Assembly (NCBI GenBank): GCA_004555265.1
Contig: SFIQ01000001.1
Location: 62,001-126,000 of the forward strand
DNA from: Ruminococcus sp.
Lineage (GTDB): Bacteria > Bacillota > Clostridia > Oscillospirales > Acutalibacteraceae
Length of the DNA stretch: 64,000 nucleotides
Direction of reading: 5' to 3'
Every line of letters begins with the position of its first letter. Positions within the stretch are counted from its first letter, which is position 1. A program made the position numbers and the translations under genes. Below are positions 23,141-32,514 of this stretch, piece by piece. A model generated the notes under the pieces. It was not told where the DNA came from, searched no databases, and saw nothing but the letters and a program-made list of their open reading frames with translations.

Positions 23141-23191
23141 TTGCGCCGACGGCGCTTTTGCTATGCGGTGGTGACGCACAACAAAACTATA

Positions 23192-26100
23192 TTACGCCTC
23201 TTCTTTTGCCTGTGTATAGCCGTTAAACAACAATATGCGTTTTTCGAGCAAAGCGGCATCGGTTGCATTCACAAGCCCGTCGCCGTTCAAATCGGCGGCA
23301 TAGGTTTGCTTTTGTGTTAATTCCGCTGTGCCGTCGATTGCATTGTTTATCAAGGTTAAATCCGCGTCATTTAAGTTACCGTCTCCGTTTAAATCCCCCG
23401 GTAAATAACGGTACCCGTTGATAATCAAGTCTAACAACGCGACATCAAAGAAATCCACAACACCGTCAAAGTTTAAGTCGCCCGCGCGCGTTTCCACGAC
23501 ACTTGCTGTTTGCTCGCCGATGGACATCGCCGCCATAACGGCGTAGTCGGTTAAATTCGCAACACCGTCCATATTGAGGTCTGCCCCGACGCCCGTGGGT
23601 TTATCGAGCGCCACAAAGGTCATAAAGTGTGCTTCGGCGTAGGTTTCCGCCGTGGAGCCCGTATAACCGTAAATGGTTGTAACAGCAGAATTCAAAAAGG
23701 CAAATTCCGAAATGACAAAGTTTTCATCTAAAATGATTACCGCTGTGATGTTTGCTTGGTTTTGGAATGCATTGTCACCGATTCCGAGCACAACCGCACC
23801 CTCCACGGTTTCCGGGAACAGTATTTCGCTGTCATAGCCGTTATATGTGGTTATGGTTACACCGTTTTCTTGCGCTGCAAATTCAAACAACTGTGTTTCA
23901 CAATTCACACAAGTATTTCCCGCAAATTCGTGTCGATGTAATTTCGGCACGGGCTCGGTTTTCGTTGCGCCGCACTTTGTACAGGTATAGGTCATCTCGC
24001 CCTCTACCTCGATTGTAGGTGCAGTTGTTTCCACACCTTGATTCCATGTGTGGTCCTCTGTTACACTATCGCCGCAGGAACAGGTGCCGATATGCTGAAC
24101 AGAATCGATTTCTTTCCAACTGTATGTGTGCGTGTGCGCTTCATCTGCCGGTGCAATATAGAGCGTCAGGCAGGTTTCTGCCACATCTTTTTCATAATAG
24201 GCATATACGATAACCTTGAAATAGCCCGATTCCGTCGGCGTACCCGTAATCTCACCGGACTTGCCGTTAAACTCCAATCCTGCGGGCAAGGGACTGCTCT
24301 TGGTATCGACTTCCCAATACGCGCCCTTTTGACTTGCCTCTAAAAAGGCATAATATTCCTCGCCCACCTTGCCGTCAGGCAATTTTTGGGTGAGAATTTC
24401 AAACTGCTCACCTTCCAAAACGGTGACGGTAAAGGTTTCTGTGTCCGAGCCGTAGCCGTTGGTTGCCGTAACGGTTAAATTGACAGTGCCTGTCACATTG
24501 GAGTAGAGCGTCAGGTATCCTGCATTTGTAATATAGAAATAGACATCATAGTCATTCAAATTTTCATCGGTGATTTCAACGCCGTTTACTTCAATTTTCG
24601 TCAATTCAAAAGTGATGTCCGCGGCGCCCTCTGCCAAAACTTGCACACTCTCGTAATAATATACGCCTGCCGTAATATCGTCGATGGTTTCGGGGCCTGT
24701 AATCGTCGGCGCGCGCATATCCAAGCCGCAGTGCGCGCAGTAACCGTCTGACCCTGCAATATGCTCGTCAACCGTTGCGTCATGCGTTACATTTGCGTAA
24801 GTGTAGCGTTTATCCTCTGTATGGTTGGTTTTGTTTATCCCCGCACAGCACCAATGGGTATTTCGGTAGATATTATCCGTTGTGCACCCCAAAAGTTCAA
24901 AATTCAACCTGGGGTAAGTCTCTGCCGGGCGGGGGTCTTCCTCACTCGGGCCGGGATCGGCAAGCCTTTGTACCATCCATCGGGAACTTGACGAATATAC
25001 TTGATTCAATTTATAACCGACTTCGCCGCTTGTAAAGGTTGATTGGGGAACGGAATAGCAAACCGGCGCATCAGAGCCGTAATATTCCCTGAAAAGCTCT
25101 GCCGGGCAAACATCCGCATCGTTATAACCGTTCGTAACATCCTCGCTTGTCACGCCTGAACCCGCAACCAGCGCAAATGCGCCGCTGTAACTGTTAGAAC
25201 GGAAGTACGAATCGGAAGCAGGATAAGTATCCGTCAACCGGACAGGCCCGGCATTAAAACAACCCCTGAGTTCACCGCCGACAGTTTCCCCGATAACACC
25301 CGCCGCAAAAGCCGTGCCGGTAACTGCGCCGTAATTTGCACATAATTCTACAATCGTATTAATCACAGCATAGTCCACAACACCTGCGGCGTGCATACCT
25401 TCCACATTGCCGTAATTCGCGCAATAACGCACTGAGTCCCCGGTGCACTGCGTAGTATTTGTTGTTCTTGACAAAATGCCTGCGGCATACCCGCCTTCCG
25501 CATAAACATTTCCGAAATTGATGGAACTCGCAATCACCGAAGTGCCGCTCGTAGAATTGCTCGCGCCGCCTGCAATACCGCCGACAAAGGGGCGGTAATA
25601 GCTTGGCTGGTCTTGGGAATAGGTAGTCTTCAAAACGCCGATAACAGTGCCGTAATTTATGCAATTTGATATGTCGTGATTCCGCAATTTACCCACAATG
25701 CCGCCAACGCCTGCGGGTTCATAAGTTGTTCCCGCGCCGAAGCCTACAACCGTTGCATGGTTTTCGACAACATACATCAGTCCGCTTGATACACCTGCAA
25801 CACCGCCGGCAGTACCTTGGTTCGAAACAACACATGAATTTGCACCGATTTTTAAGTGACTGACCGATCCGCCGTTGCCGATATATCCGAAAAAGCCGGG
25901 TGCGCCGTATATGTAACCGGGAAATTGTGAAAAATCGATTTGTGCAGCCTGTTCCGCAATGTTCACATACACGCCGTCAATGGTGTGCCCGTTACCGTTA
26001 AAGTTCGAGTTCATATTGTAAATCGGAATCCAGGCATTCAGTTCGATAACATCGCTTCCGTCAAGCCACACGCCGTTTTCCGTATCGTTTAACCCTGTAC

Positions 26101-26461
26101 CGAGAAACGCCTCCAACTGTTGACCGTCCTCTGACATTTTTCGAACGGCAATACAACCGCTTTCCGCCTGATATTCAAAGGTGACGCCGGGATTAAAGTT
26201 GATATCCGCCGTCAAAATCGCCTTAAAGTCATCCGAAGACGGCGACTGTGTCGCATTGATTGTATTCGCATACCAATACAGCTCATTTGTCGTGCCGATT
26301 TGGTAAACATCGCTCACCTTTTCCGGTTCAACAGGCGTAGTGAGGTCTGTAACACTGCTTGTTGTATCCTCACCTGTTGCAAAAACCGACAATGGCAAGA
26401 TAGTAAGCGCCATAACAATCGACAGCAAAATGCTGATTGCCTTGCGGCTTGTAGTTCTCAT
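23192..26461 (-). CDS. Large secreted dockerin-bearing repeat protein
   Basis: 1089 residues. Signal peptide RKAISILLSIVMALTILPLS ending VFATG. Residues about 60-500 are GLUG-type Gly/Asn-rich repeats forming a probable beta-helix (GTAGGVAGVSSGLMYV, VGGIVGKLRNHDISNC, CANYGNVEG). About 600-760 holds Ig-like modules, including a putative-Ig (He_PIG) block LPAGLEFNGKSGEITGTPTE. Then come CxCG/CxxC segments and a BspA-like leucine-rich piece (NAFQNQANITAVII). The last ~130 residues have four calcium-binding dockerin-type repeats (DLNMDGVANLTDY, DLNFDGVVDFFD, DLNGDGNLNDAD, DLNGDGLVNATD). No catalytic domain is apparent. ATG 26461 follows AAGGAGG. Confidence 0.85.
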   Translation of the reverse strand: MRTTSRKAISILLSIVMALTILPLSVFATGEDTTSSVTDLTTPVEPEKVSDVYQIGTTNELYWYANTINATQSPSSDDFKAILTADINFNPGVTFEYQAESGCIAVRKMSEDGQQLEAFLGTGLNDTENGVWLDGSDVIELNAWIPIYNMNSNFNGNGHTIDGVYVNIAEQAAQIDFSQFPGYIYGAPGFFGYIGNGGSVSHLKIGANSCVVSNQGTAGGVAGVSSGLMYVVENHATVVGFGAGTTYEPAGVGGIVGKLRNHDISNCINYGTVIGVLKTTYSQDQPSYYRPFVGGIAGGASNSTSGTSVIASSINFGNVYAEGGYAAGILSRTTNTTQCTGDSVRYCANYGNVEGMHAAGVVDYAVINTIVELCANYGAVTGTAFAAGVIGETVGGELRGCFNAGPVRLTDTYPASDSYFRSNSYSGAFALVAGSGVTSEDVTNGYNDADVCPAELFREYYGSDAPVCYSVPQSTFTSGEVGYKLNQVYSSSSRWMVQRLADPGPSEEDPRPAETYPRLNFELLGCTTDNIYRNTHWCCAGINKTNHTEDKRYTYANVTHDATVDEHIAGSDGYCAHCGLDMRAPTITGPETIDDITAGVYYYESVQVLAEGAADITFELTKIEVNGVEITDENLNDYDVYFYITNAGYLTLYSNVTGTVNLTVTATNGYGSDTETFTVTVLEGEQFEILTQKLPDGKVGEEYYAFLEASQKGAYWEVDTKSSPLPAGLEFNGKSGEITGTPTESGYFKVIVYAYYEKDVAETCLTLYIAPADEAHTHTYSWKEIDSVQHIGTCSCGDSVTEDHTWNQGVETTAPTIEVEGEMTYTCTKCGATKTEPVPKLHRHEFAGNTCVNCETQLFEFAAQENGVTITTYNGYDSEILFPETVEGAVVLGIGDNAFQNQANITAVIILDENFVISEFAFLNSAVTTIYGYTGSTAETYAEAHFMTFVALDKPTGVGADLNMDGVANLTDYAVMAAMSIGEQTASVVETRAGDLNFDGVVDFFDVALLDLIINGYRYLPGDLNGDGNLNDADLTLINNAIDGTAELTQKQTYAADLNGDGLVNATDAALLEKRILLFNGYTQAKEEA

Positions 26462-26593
26462 ATATATTCCTCCTTGTAAGATTGCAATTCTGCTTATAAT
26501 CAGTATATATATGCTTCGTTTTCGCCGCAACATACCGTAGGGGTGATATTTGAAAAATAAGGGGTGATTTTTGGGGTGATAAGGCGATTTCGG

Positions 26594-26624
26594 CAAAAAA
26601 ATTCCCCCTCCGGAGAGGGAGAAT
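26594..26624 (-). terminator. Terminator between the LuxR gene and the dockerin gene
   Basis: Minus strand: ATTCTCCCTC and GAGGGGGAAT arms around TCCG, then TTTTTTT. It ends the upstream regulator transcript. Confidence 0.85.
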
Positions 26625-26698
26625 ACTGTGTTGTTGCAACATTGCAACGCATTTTCATTTCTGTTTTTGAATTAAAAACGGCGGGAGCAAGCCCCGCC

Positions 26699-27637
26699 CT
26701 ACCGCATTGCGGCTGTTTTATCTTTATGTGCCATCTCAAACAACTCTGCCCTGCCGGAAACGCCAAGTTTCTCAAAAATATGCGTTGTGTGGGTTTTCAC
26801 CGTGTTTTCGGAAATACACATTTTTTCGGCAATGATTTTGCGCTTTTCGTTTTCCAATATGTAACCGAGCACCTCTCGCTCCCGTTCGGTTAAAGGCTCA
26901 CGAGGATTTGCACTTTGTAAAAATTCTTCAACGATGGAAAGCGTTTCCGGTTCTTCGGGCTGCTGCATATTCTTTTTCTCATAGTCTTCAACGATGCCGT
27001 ACAGCAAAAGCAACAAGCCCTCGGTCATTATATAGGAAACCGACAAGAACTCAAAACGCACATGCATACATTTTTCCGCAACCCAAATAGCGATATTGCC
27101 CAGCACCACGACCAAGAGAAACACGGGGTATTTGAGAGAAACAGCCGTTTTTTTCGCAATGGAATAGAGAATCACGCAAATCATACCCACAAAATACAAG
27201 GCAACATACAAAGCATATATAAAATGCAAGGGGCCGTATTCTTTTACAAGCGCAGTCGCACCGTTTACGGTTTCCAATACCGCACTTTTGTAATATATGG
27301 GGAGTATGCCCGGCGTAACGGCAATAAACAAGACCGCAACGCCTATGCAGATAAATACCGCCGCCGATTTTTTGGATATTTTTATGCCGCAAAGGGAAAA
27401 TATCATCATCAGCATTAAAAAGGGCAAAAACACACTGCCCAAGTACGCAATATCGTTGGAAACGATTGCAAAAGGCAAGGTTTTTGAAACAGAGAGCATA
27501 AAATACCCCGTATTGCACACGGCGACCGAAACGAACAAAAGGGAAAGATATAAATTCTTTTTGCGCACAATAAAAAGGCAGACGAATGCCAACAGTACCG
27601 ATAATAACGCCACAATGCCGTAAAACAGTTTCATCAT
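26699..27637 (-). CDS. Seven-span membrane sensor with LuxR DNA-binding domain
   Basis: 312 residues. The N-terminal ~215 have about seven hydrophobic helices (GIVALLSVLLAFVCLFIV, FLPFLMLMMIFSLCGI, AAVFICIGVAVLFIAV and so on), like the 7TM sensor region of some histidine kinases. The C-terminal 65 residues are a LuxR/GerE helix-turn-helix: LTEREREVLGYILE, KRKIIAEKMCISENTVKTHT, IFEKLGVSGRAEL. One-component membrane-tethered regulator; ligand unknown. The dockerin gene lies next downstream but behind a terminator. ATG ATG start after GGAGGG. Confidence 0.85.
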   Translation of the reverse strand: MMKLFYGIVALLSVLLAFVCLFIVRKKNLYLSLLFVSVAVCNTGYFMLSVSKTLPFAIVSNDIAYLGSVFLPFLMLMMIFSLCGIKISKKSAAVFICIGVAVLFIAVTPGILPIYYKSAVLETVNGATALVKEYGPLHFIYALYVALYFVGMICVILYSIAKKTAVSLKYPVFLLVVVLGNIAIWVAEKCMHVRFEFLSVSYIMTEGLLLLLYGIVEDYEKKNMQQPEEPETLSIVEEFLQSANPREPLTEREREVLGYILENEKRKIIAEKMCISENTVKTHTTHIFEKLGVSGRAELFEMAHKDKTAAMR

Positions 27638-27663
27638 TCGCCCTCCTTTTTTTGATTTTCTAC

Positions 27664-27692
27664 ATTATACACAAATCCATTGGATTTGACAA
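27664..27692 (-). promoter_or_regulatory. LuxR-gene promoter with built-in palindrome
   Basis: Minus strand TTGTCA (27687-27692) and TATAAT (27664-27669), 17-bp spacer. The spacer holds the inverted repeat AAATCC ATT GGATTT (27673-27687), a likely operator, perhaps autoregulatory. Confidence 0.65.
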
Positions 27693-27781
27693 GTAAAAGA
27701 AAAAATCAAAAAAACTATTTAATATGCTTATTCTATGCAAAACTAAGCATACTAATCAAAACGATTTTTGGAGGAATTAAC

Positions 27782-28213
27782 ATGAATACAGATACAACAA
27801 AATTATTGCGCGAATGTAATGCGGGAATCAAAATGGGCATTGATACTATTGAAAGCGTTTTAGAACGCGTAGAAAATCAAGATTTTTATGCGATTTTGAA
27901 AACCTGCAAGGACGAGCACATCAAATTGGAGGCAGAAACCGGCGCGCTGTTACAGGAATTCGGCGAAGAAAGTAAAGAGCCGAACCCGCTTGCAAAAGGC
28001 ATGAGTTATATGAAAACCAATGTGAAAACTGTTTTGGAGCCCGGCGACAAAACCGTTGCAGACCTTGTCACCGACGGTTGTCACATGGGGGTAAAGTCCT
28101 TAGAACGGTATTTAAACGAATATAAAAATGCTGAACAGCGCGTAAAATCGATTGCTGAGAAACTCATTAAAATTGAAAAAAATCTTGCAGATGACATTGC
28201 GGCATATCTATAA
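27782..28213 (+). CDS. Helical-bundle protein, DUF2383-like
   Basis: 143 residues, almost wholly predicted helical: NAGIKMGIDTIESVLERV, FYAILKTCKDEHIKLEAE, then ADLVTDGCHMGVKSLERYL and a final KSIAEKLIKIEKNLADDIA. The pattern of Glu/His in helices is ferritin-like (DUF2383/PA2169-type four-helix bundle), so a metal-related or stress role is possible but not shown. ATG 27782 has GGAGG eight bases upstream. Monocistronic, with a terminator after it. Confidence 0.65.
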   Translation: MNTDTTKLLRECNAGIKMGIDTIESVLERVENQDFYAILKTCKDEHIKLEAETGALLQEFGEESKEPNPLAKGMSYMKTNVKTVLEPGDKTVADLVTDGCHMGVKSLERYLNEYKNAEQRVKSIAEKLIKIEKNLADDIAAYL

Positions 28214-28220
28214 TGCTTTC

Positions 28221-28260
28221 GGGGGAGGGAAAAAGAAAATGTCAGCCCTCCCCTTTTCTT
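28221..28260 (+). terminator. Terminator after the helical-bundle gene
   Basis: GGGGAGGG and CCCTCCCC arms (28222-28229, 28245-28252) around a 15-base loop, then TTTTCTTTT. Confidence 0.85.
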
Positions 28261-28323
28261 TTGTGACAACCGCACCGTTTACGCGCATAAAATGCTATTG
28301 AGAAAAAATAAGGAGGCAATTTT

Positions 28324-30159
28324 ATGTGTGGAATTGCAGGCGCGGTATCGTATCGCTGTCCGATTCAAGACGATAAAAACCGCTTTTTACAAATGCAAAA
28401 GGTGTTAGAGCCGCGCGGGCCTGATGCGTGCGATGCGTATTTCACGAAAAATGCGGCGCTTTTGCATACACGGCTTGCGGTCATTGACCTAAAAAACGGC
28501 GCACAGCCAATGCAAACAGTATATGGCGGCAATCGCTATACCGTTGTATACAACGGAGAATTGTATAACACAAACGAAATCAGGAACGACTTACTAACCC
28601 GCGGGCACACCTTTGTCGGGCACAGCGACACGGAAGTACTGCTCAAAGCCTATATTGAATGGCGCGAAAAGTGCGTTGACCGCTTCAACGGCATTTTTGC
28701 TTTTGCCGTATGGGATGAAACAAAGCAGTCCCTGTTTATGGCGCGCGACAGAATCGGCGTAAAACCGTTTTTCTATGCACAGACAGATACACATTTTTTG
28801 TTCGCGTCAGAAATCAAAGCATTACTTGCAAGTGAATTTATAAAACCCGAAGTCGATTGGCAAGGCATTGCGGAAGTGATGCTTATAGGCCCCGGCAGAA
28901 CACCCGGTTACGGTGTTTTTCGCAACATAGCGGAGTTACCGCCGGCGCATTATGCTTATTATTCCAAAAACGGTTTAAACATAACGCAATATTGGACACT
29001 ACGAGACAAACCGTTTACAGATTCCTTCGAGCAAACCGTGGAAAAGGTGTGCTATCTTGTTACAGATGCCATCACACGACAACTTGTGTCCGATGTACCT
29101 GTGTGCACATTTCTCTCCGGCGGTCTTGATTCGAGCATCATTTCCTCGGTCGCCGACCGGTATTTTCACGCGCGCGGCGAACAACTGCACACCTTTACGG
29201 TTGGGTATAAAAACAATGACAAATACTTCAAAGCCGGCAAATTTCAACCGAACAGCGATTCACAGTTTGTAGGCATAATGAACGAATACCTACACGCGCA
29301 AAATCATTTGATCGAAATAGACACGAAAGAATTGGTGCAAGCCTTATACGCCGCCGTAGACGCTCGTGATTTGCCCGGTATGGCTGATGTGGACAGTTCC
29401 TTGCTGCTGTTCTGCCGTGAAATCAAAAAACAAGGTACTGTCGCGCTTTCGGGCGAATGTGCAGATGAAATTTTCGGCGGATACCCATGGTATCGAGACA
29501 AAACCATTCGTATGACGAACGGATTCCCGTGGGCACAATCCACAAAATACCGCATGACATTCTTGCAGGACGATTTGGCGCGGCAAATTGACGCGGAAAA
29601 CTATGTTTACGAAAAATACGCCGATACCGTGCGCCGCACCGATAAAATACAAGGACTGCCGGACACGGAAAGCCGTATGAAAGAAATGATGAAACTCAAT
29701 TTAGAGTGGTTTATGCAAACACTGTTAGACCGCAAAGACCGAATGAGTATGGCGTGCGGGTTGGAAGTACGCGTACCGTTTTGCGATTATCGAATTGCAG
29801 AGTATTTATACACCGTTCCGTGGGAATATAAAGATTATAAGCACTATGAAAAAGGTCTTCTGCGCGAAGCGGTGAAAGATTTACTGCCCGAAGAGATTTT
29901 ATGGCGAAAAAAAAGCCCCTACCCCAAAACGCACAATCCCGCCTATCTTGCTGCTGTTCGGATAGAACTACAAAAGGTGTTGGATACCCAAAATGCGCCG
30001 CTTTTCAACGTCGTGAAACGAGACGCAGTACAGCAATTAATGACCGCCGATGTGCGTGAGCCTTGGTACGGGCAGTTAATGACCACGCCGCAGACCATTG
30101 CCTATTTCGTGCAAATGAATTATTGGTTGGAAAAATACAATATTCAGATTAAACTGTAA
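28324..30159 (+). CDS. asnB: Asparagine synthase, glutamine-hydrolysing
   Basis: 611 residues, normal AsnB length. The N-terminus MCGIAGAV exposes Cys-2, the glutaminase nucleophile; YNGELYN and GHSDTEVLL belong to the class II amidotransferase domain. The synthetase domain has the PP-loop FLSGGLDSSI (about 263) and SGECADEIFGGY (about 377). Uses ATP to convert aspartate to asparagine. GGAGG before the ATG; ldh follows after 14 bp, so the two may share a transcript. Confidence 0.96.
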   Translation: MCGIAGAVSYRCPIQDDKNRFLQMQKVLEPRGPDACDAYFTKNAALLHTRLAVIDLKNGAQPMQTVYGGNRYTVVYNGELYNTNEIRNDLLTRGHTFVGHSDTEVLLKAYIEWREKCVDRFNGIFAFAVWDETKQSLFMARDRIGVKPFFYAQTDTHFLFASEIKALLASEFIKPEVDWQGIAEVMLIGPGRTPGYGVFRNIAELPPAHYAYYSKNGLNITQYWTLRDKPFTDSFEQTVEKVCYLVTDAITRQLVSDVPVCTFLSGGLDSSIISSVADRYFHARGEQLHTFTVGYKNNDKYFKAGKFQPNSDSQFVGIMNEYLHAQNHLIEIDTKELVQALYAAVDARDLPGMADVDSSLLLFCREIKKQGTVALSGECADEIFGGYPWYRDKTIRMTNGFPWAQSTKYRMTFLQDDLARQIDAENYVYEKYADTVRRTDKIQGLPDTESRMKEMMKLNLEWFMQTLLDRKDRMSMACGLEVRVPFCDYRIAEYLYTVPWEYKDYKHYEKGLLREAVKDLLPEEILWRKKSPYPKTHNPAYLAAVRIELQKVLDTQNAPLFNVVKRDAVQQLMTADVREPWYGQLMTTPQTIAYFVQMNYWLEKYNIQIKL

Positions 30160-30173
30160 AAACGGAGGAAGTT

Positions 30174-31127
30174 ATGAAAGACAACGGATTTACGAAAAAA
30201 ATTGCGATCGTGGGAACAGGCTTTGTCGGTATGAGCTTCGCCTATGCACTGCTTTGTGAAGGTATTTGCGACGAGCTTGTTCTGCTGGACATCAACCGCG
30301 AAAAAGCGATTGGGGAAGCAATGGACTTAAACCACGGGTTGGCATTTGCCAAAACGAATATGAAAATCTATGCCGGCGAATACAATGACTGTCACGATGC
30401 GGATATGATTGTCATCTGTGCAGGTGTATCACAAAAACCCGGGGAAGACAGAATTTCGCTGTTAAAACGAAATCAAGCTGTATTTGAAAGTATTATTTCA
30501 CCCATACTTGCCTCGGGCTTTCAAGGGATTTTTTTAGTCGCAACCAATCCCGTGGATATAATGACGCGTATGGTGCAGCATTTATCAGGCTTTGACAGCG
30601 CAAGGGTCATCGGCTCCGGTACGACGTTGGATACAGCAAGATTGCGGTATTTACTCGGTGCGTATTTATCGGTTGACCCGAAAAATGTGCACGCATATGT
30701 TATCGGAGAACACGGCGACAGCGAAATGGTGCCTTGGTCGCAGGCGATGGTTGGAACCAAGCCGATTCGAGATGTCATTGCAGAGCACGCGGCGTTTTCA
30801 CAAGACGATTTGCAAAATATCGCACGGGAAGTACAACGCGCCGCCTATCAAATTATTGAAGCCAAAGGCGCAACCTATTACGGCATCGGACTGTCTTTGG
30901 TGCGAATCGTCAAAGCCGTGTTTGGTGGGGAAAACAGCATATTGACAGTCAGTGCACAGTTAGATGCATCCGAAATGCTGCGCGGTGTGTATGCAGGTGT
31001 TCCTTGTATTTTAGGGCACGACGGCGTGCGCGAGGTACTGCATTTAAAGTTAGAGGCAGACGAAAAAGCAGACTTTTTACAATCGTGTCAAAAGCTAAAA
31101 GAAGTTTGGGACGAAATGCATATATAG
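30174..31127 (+). CDS. ldh: L-lactate dehydrogenase
   Basis: 317 residues. NAD-binding motif IVGTGFVGMSFAYA at 11. Substrate loop GVSQKPGEDRISLL (Gln followed by Lys fits lactate rather than malate dehydrogenase), the catalytic Asp in ATNPVDIMT, and the catalytic His in IGEHGDSEMVPWS (about 180). Reduces pyruvate to lactate, regenerating NAD during fermentation. CGGAGG precedes the ATG. A hairpin terminator follows. Confidence 0.95.
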   Translation: MKDNGFTKKIAIVGTGFVGMSFAYALLCEGICDELVLLDINREKAIGEAMDLNHGLAFAKTNMKIYAGEYNDCHDADMIVICAGVSQKPGEDRISLLKRNQAVFESIISPILASGFQGIFLVATNPVDIMTRMVQHLSGFDSARVIGSGTTLDTARLRYLLGAYLSVDPKNVHAYVIGEHGDSEMVPWSQAMVGTKPIRDVIAEHAAFSQDDLQNIAREVQRAAYQIIEAKGATYYGIGLSLVRIVKAVFGGENSILTVSAQLDASEMLRGVYAGVPCILGHDGVREVLHLKLEADEKADFLQSCQKLKEVWDEMHI

Positions 31128-31130
31128 AAA

Positions 31131-31160
31131 AAAGCCGCACTTTTCAGTGTGGCTTTTAAA
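31131..31160 (+). terminator. Terminator after ldh
   Basis: AAAGCCGCAC and GTGTGGCTTT (31131-31140, 31147-31156), one wobble pair, then TT. Confidence 0.75.
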
Positions 31161-31171
31161 ATGGCGCGAAA

Positions 31172-32194
31172 TCAACTTAACCCCTGTACGGTTTGGAATG
31201 CATAGCCGTTTTCCGTTAAGAAATCCAAATCCTTCACGATTGCCGCCGCACCGGAAACACAGCTATATAAGGGGTCTTTCGCCAAAATGACCTCTATGCC
31301 CGTTTCCGCTTCCAACATTTTTTTCATACCGTATAAAAGCGAAGTGCCGCCTGTGAGAACAATCCCATTTTCGGAAATATCACCGACCAACTCCGGCGGC
31401 GTTATTTCCAAAACAGATTTTATGCCGCTAACCATTTGATCCAATTGTTCTTTAATGCACGGGAAAAGCTCCGTTGAAGTTACCTCAAAGGACATCGGCA
31501 TATTGTCCAGACCGCTTTTTCCATTTGCAATCATGGCAATTTCTTCTTTGCGCGGTACGGCGCTTCCAAGGCAGATTTTTAATAATTCGGCGGTTTGCGG
31601 TCCCACCAAAATATCGCGTTCCTTGCGTAAATACCGCGCGATTGCATCATCAATGGACTTTCCGCCGATTTTAACGGATTTTGATACTGCGAGACTGCCC
31701 ATCGTCACAACGGAAATATCCACAGCACCGCCGCCGATATTGACAATAAACCGCCCCGTAAACGAGTTGCTCTCAAATCCAACACCGATGGCAGAAGCCA
31801 GCGATTCCTCAATCAGACAAACTCTGCCCGCGCCCGCACGCATAGCAACCTCTAAAAAGGTATGCTTTTCTAAATTCGTTGCACCGCTCGGCACGGTCAA
31901 GACCACATTCGGCTTAAAAATACTGTTGCCGCAAAGGCGATGAAAATAGTAGCGCAAAATATGCTCGGCATGCGTATAATCCGAGATAATACCGTTCTGC
32001 ACGGGGCTGATTACATCAATCGTTTCATCGGTTCTGCCGTTAATGGTGTATGCGGTATTCCCAATGGCTATGGGGATACCCGTTTCCACATCAATGGCAA
32101 TCATGGTCGGCTCGTCGAGGATAATGCCTTTGCCCTCAACATACATAATGGTAGAAGTTGAGCCGAAATCTATGCCGACGGTTTTGCCTATCAC
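31172..32194 (-). CDS. MreB/Mbl-family actin-like protein
   Basis: 340 residues. Actin-fold motifs: phosphate-1 VGIDFGSTSTIMYV at the start, the NIGGGAVDISVV phosphate-2 motif (about 155), and IVLTGGTSLLYGM adenosine motif near 290. Shorter than some MreB and isolated from mreCD, so it may be an Mbl/MreBH paralogue guiding cell-wall synthesis. Start: GTG at 32194, eight bases after AGGAGG; an upstream GTG overlaps the Shine-Dalgarno. Confidence 0.85.
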   Translation of the reverse strand: MIGKTVGIDFGSTSTIMYVEGKGIILDEPTMIAIDVETGIPIAIGNTAYTINGRTDETIDVISPVQNGIISDYTHAEHILRYYFHRLCGNSIFKPNVVLTVPSGATNLEKHTFLEVAMRAGAGRVCLIEESLASAIGVGFESNSFTGRFIVNIGGGAVDISVVTMGSLAVSKSVKIGGKSIDDAIARYLRKERDILVGPQTAELLKICLGSAVPRKEEIAMIANGKSGLDNMPMSFEVTSTELFPCIKEQLDQMVSGIKSVLEITPPELVGDISENGIVLTGGTSLLYGMKKMLEAETGIEVILAKDPLYSCVSGAAAIVKDLDFLTENGYAFQTVQGLS

Positions 32195-32222
32195 CCGACG
32201 CACCTCCTTTTTGTAAATTCAA

Positions 32223-32256
32223 CTCAATATTTTAGCACAGGCACAGTAAAAAGTAA
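32223..32256 (-). promoter_or_regulatory. Likely promoter of the MreB-family gene
   Basis: Minus strand TTTACT then 17 bp then TAAAAT, about 30-60 bp upstream of the GTG. Moderate match. Confidence 0.5.
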
Positions 32257-32297
32257 ATCCAAACATAGAAAAAGGGGATGTAAAAAAAGTGCAGACC

Positions 32298-32487
32298 GCA
32301 TAAAGCCCAATCACACAAGGCGTATTTTGATTTGGAAAGAAACAACCGTGCAAAATCGCCTTAAATCATCGTCCTATACATTAAAATACTGCTTTATGCT
32401 ATAAACAAGCCTCGCCGCTCGGCGTACCTTTGTACGCCGTCGGGTAGCCGCAGACAACGCAAACGCGTTGCCTGCGCTCGGCTTGTT
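32298..32487. other. Densely structured non-coding region
   Basis: Two nested units with no ORF. Unit 1: GCATAAAGC (32298-32306) with GCTTTATGC (32391-32399), enclosing AAGGCG-ATTTTG (32317-32329) with CAAAATCGCCTT (32351-32362). Unit 2: AACAAGCC (32404-32411) with GGCTTGTT (32480-32487), enclosing hairpins CGGCGTAC/GTACGCCG (32420-32439) and CAACGC/GCGTTG extended by GCAG/CTGC (32450-32475), a three-way junction. It matches no RNA family I know; it may be a structured RNA or a folded mobile repeat. Confidence 0.6.
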
Positions 32488-32514
32488 CATTCTGCGCATT
32501 TTTTCCTATCCCCC

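Noticed and set aside
23027..23320. Plus-strand frame over the tRNA-Ser duplicate region
   Set aside because: It begins in the terminator T-run, crosses repeats and the dockerin gene's end, and has no ribosome site.
27686..27720. TTGACA at 27686 as promoter for the helical-bundle gene
   Set aside because: No acceptable -10 lies 16-18 bp downstream; the same bases serve better as the opposite-strand -35 of the LuxR gene.
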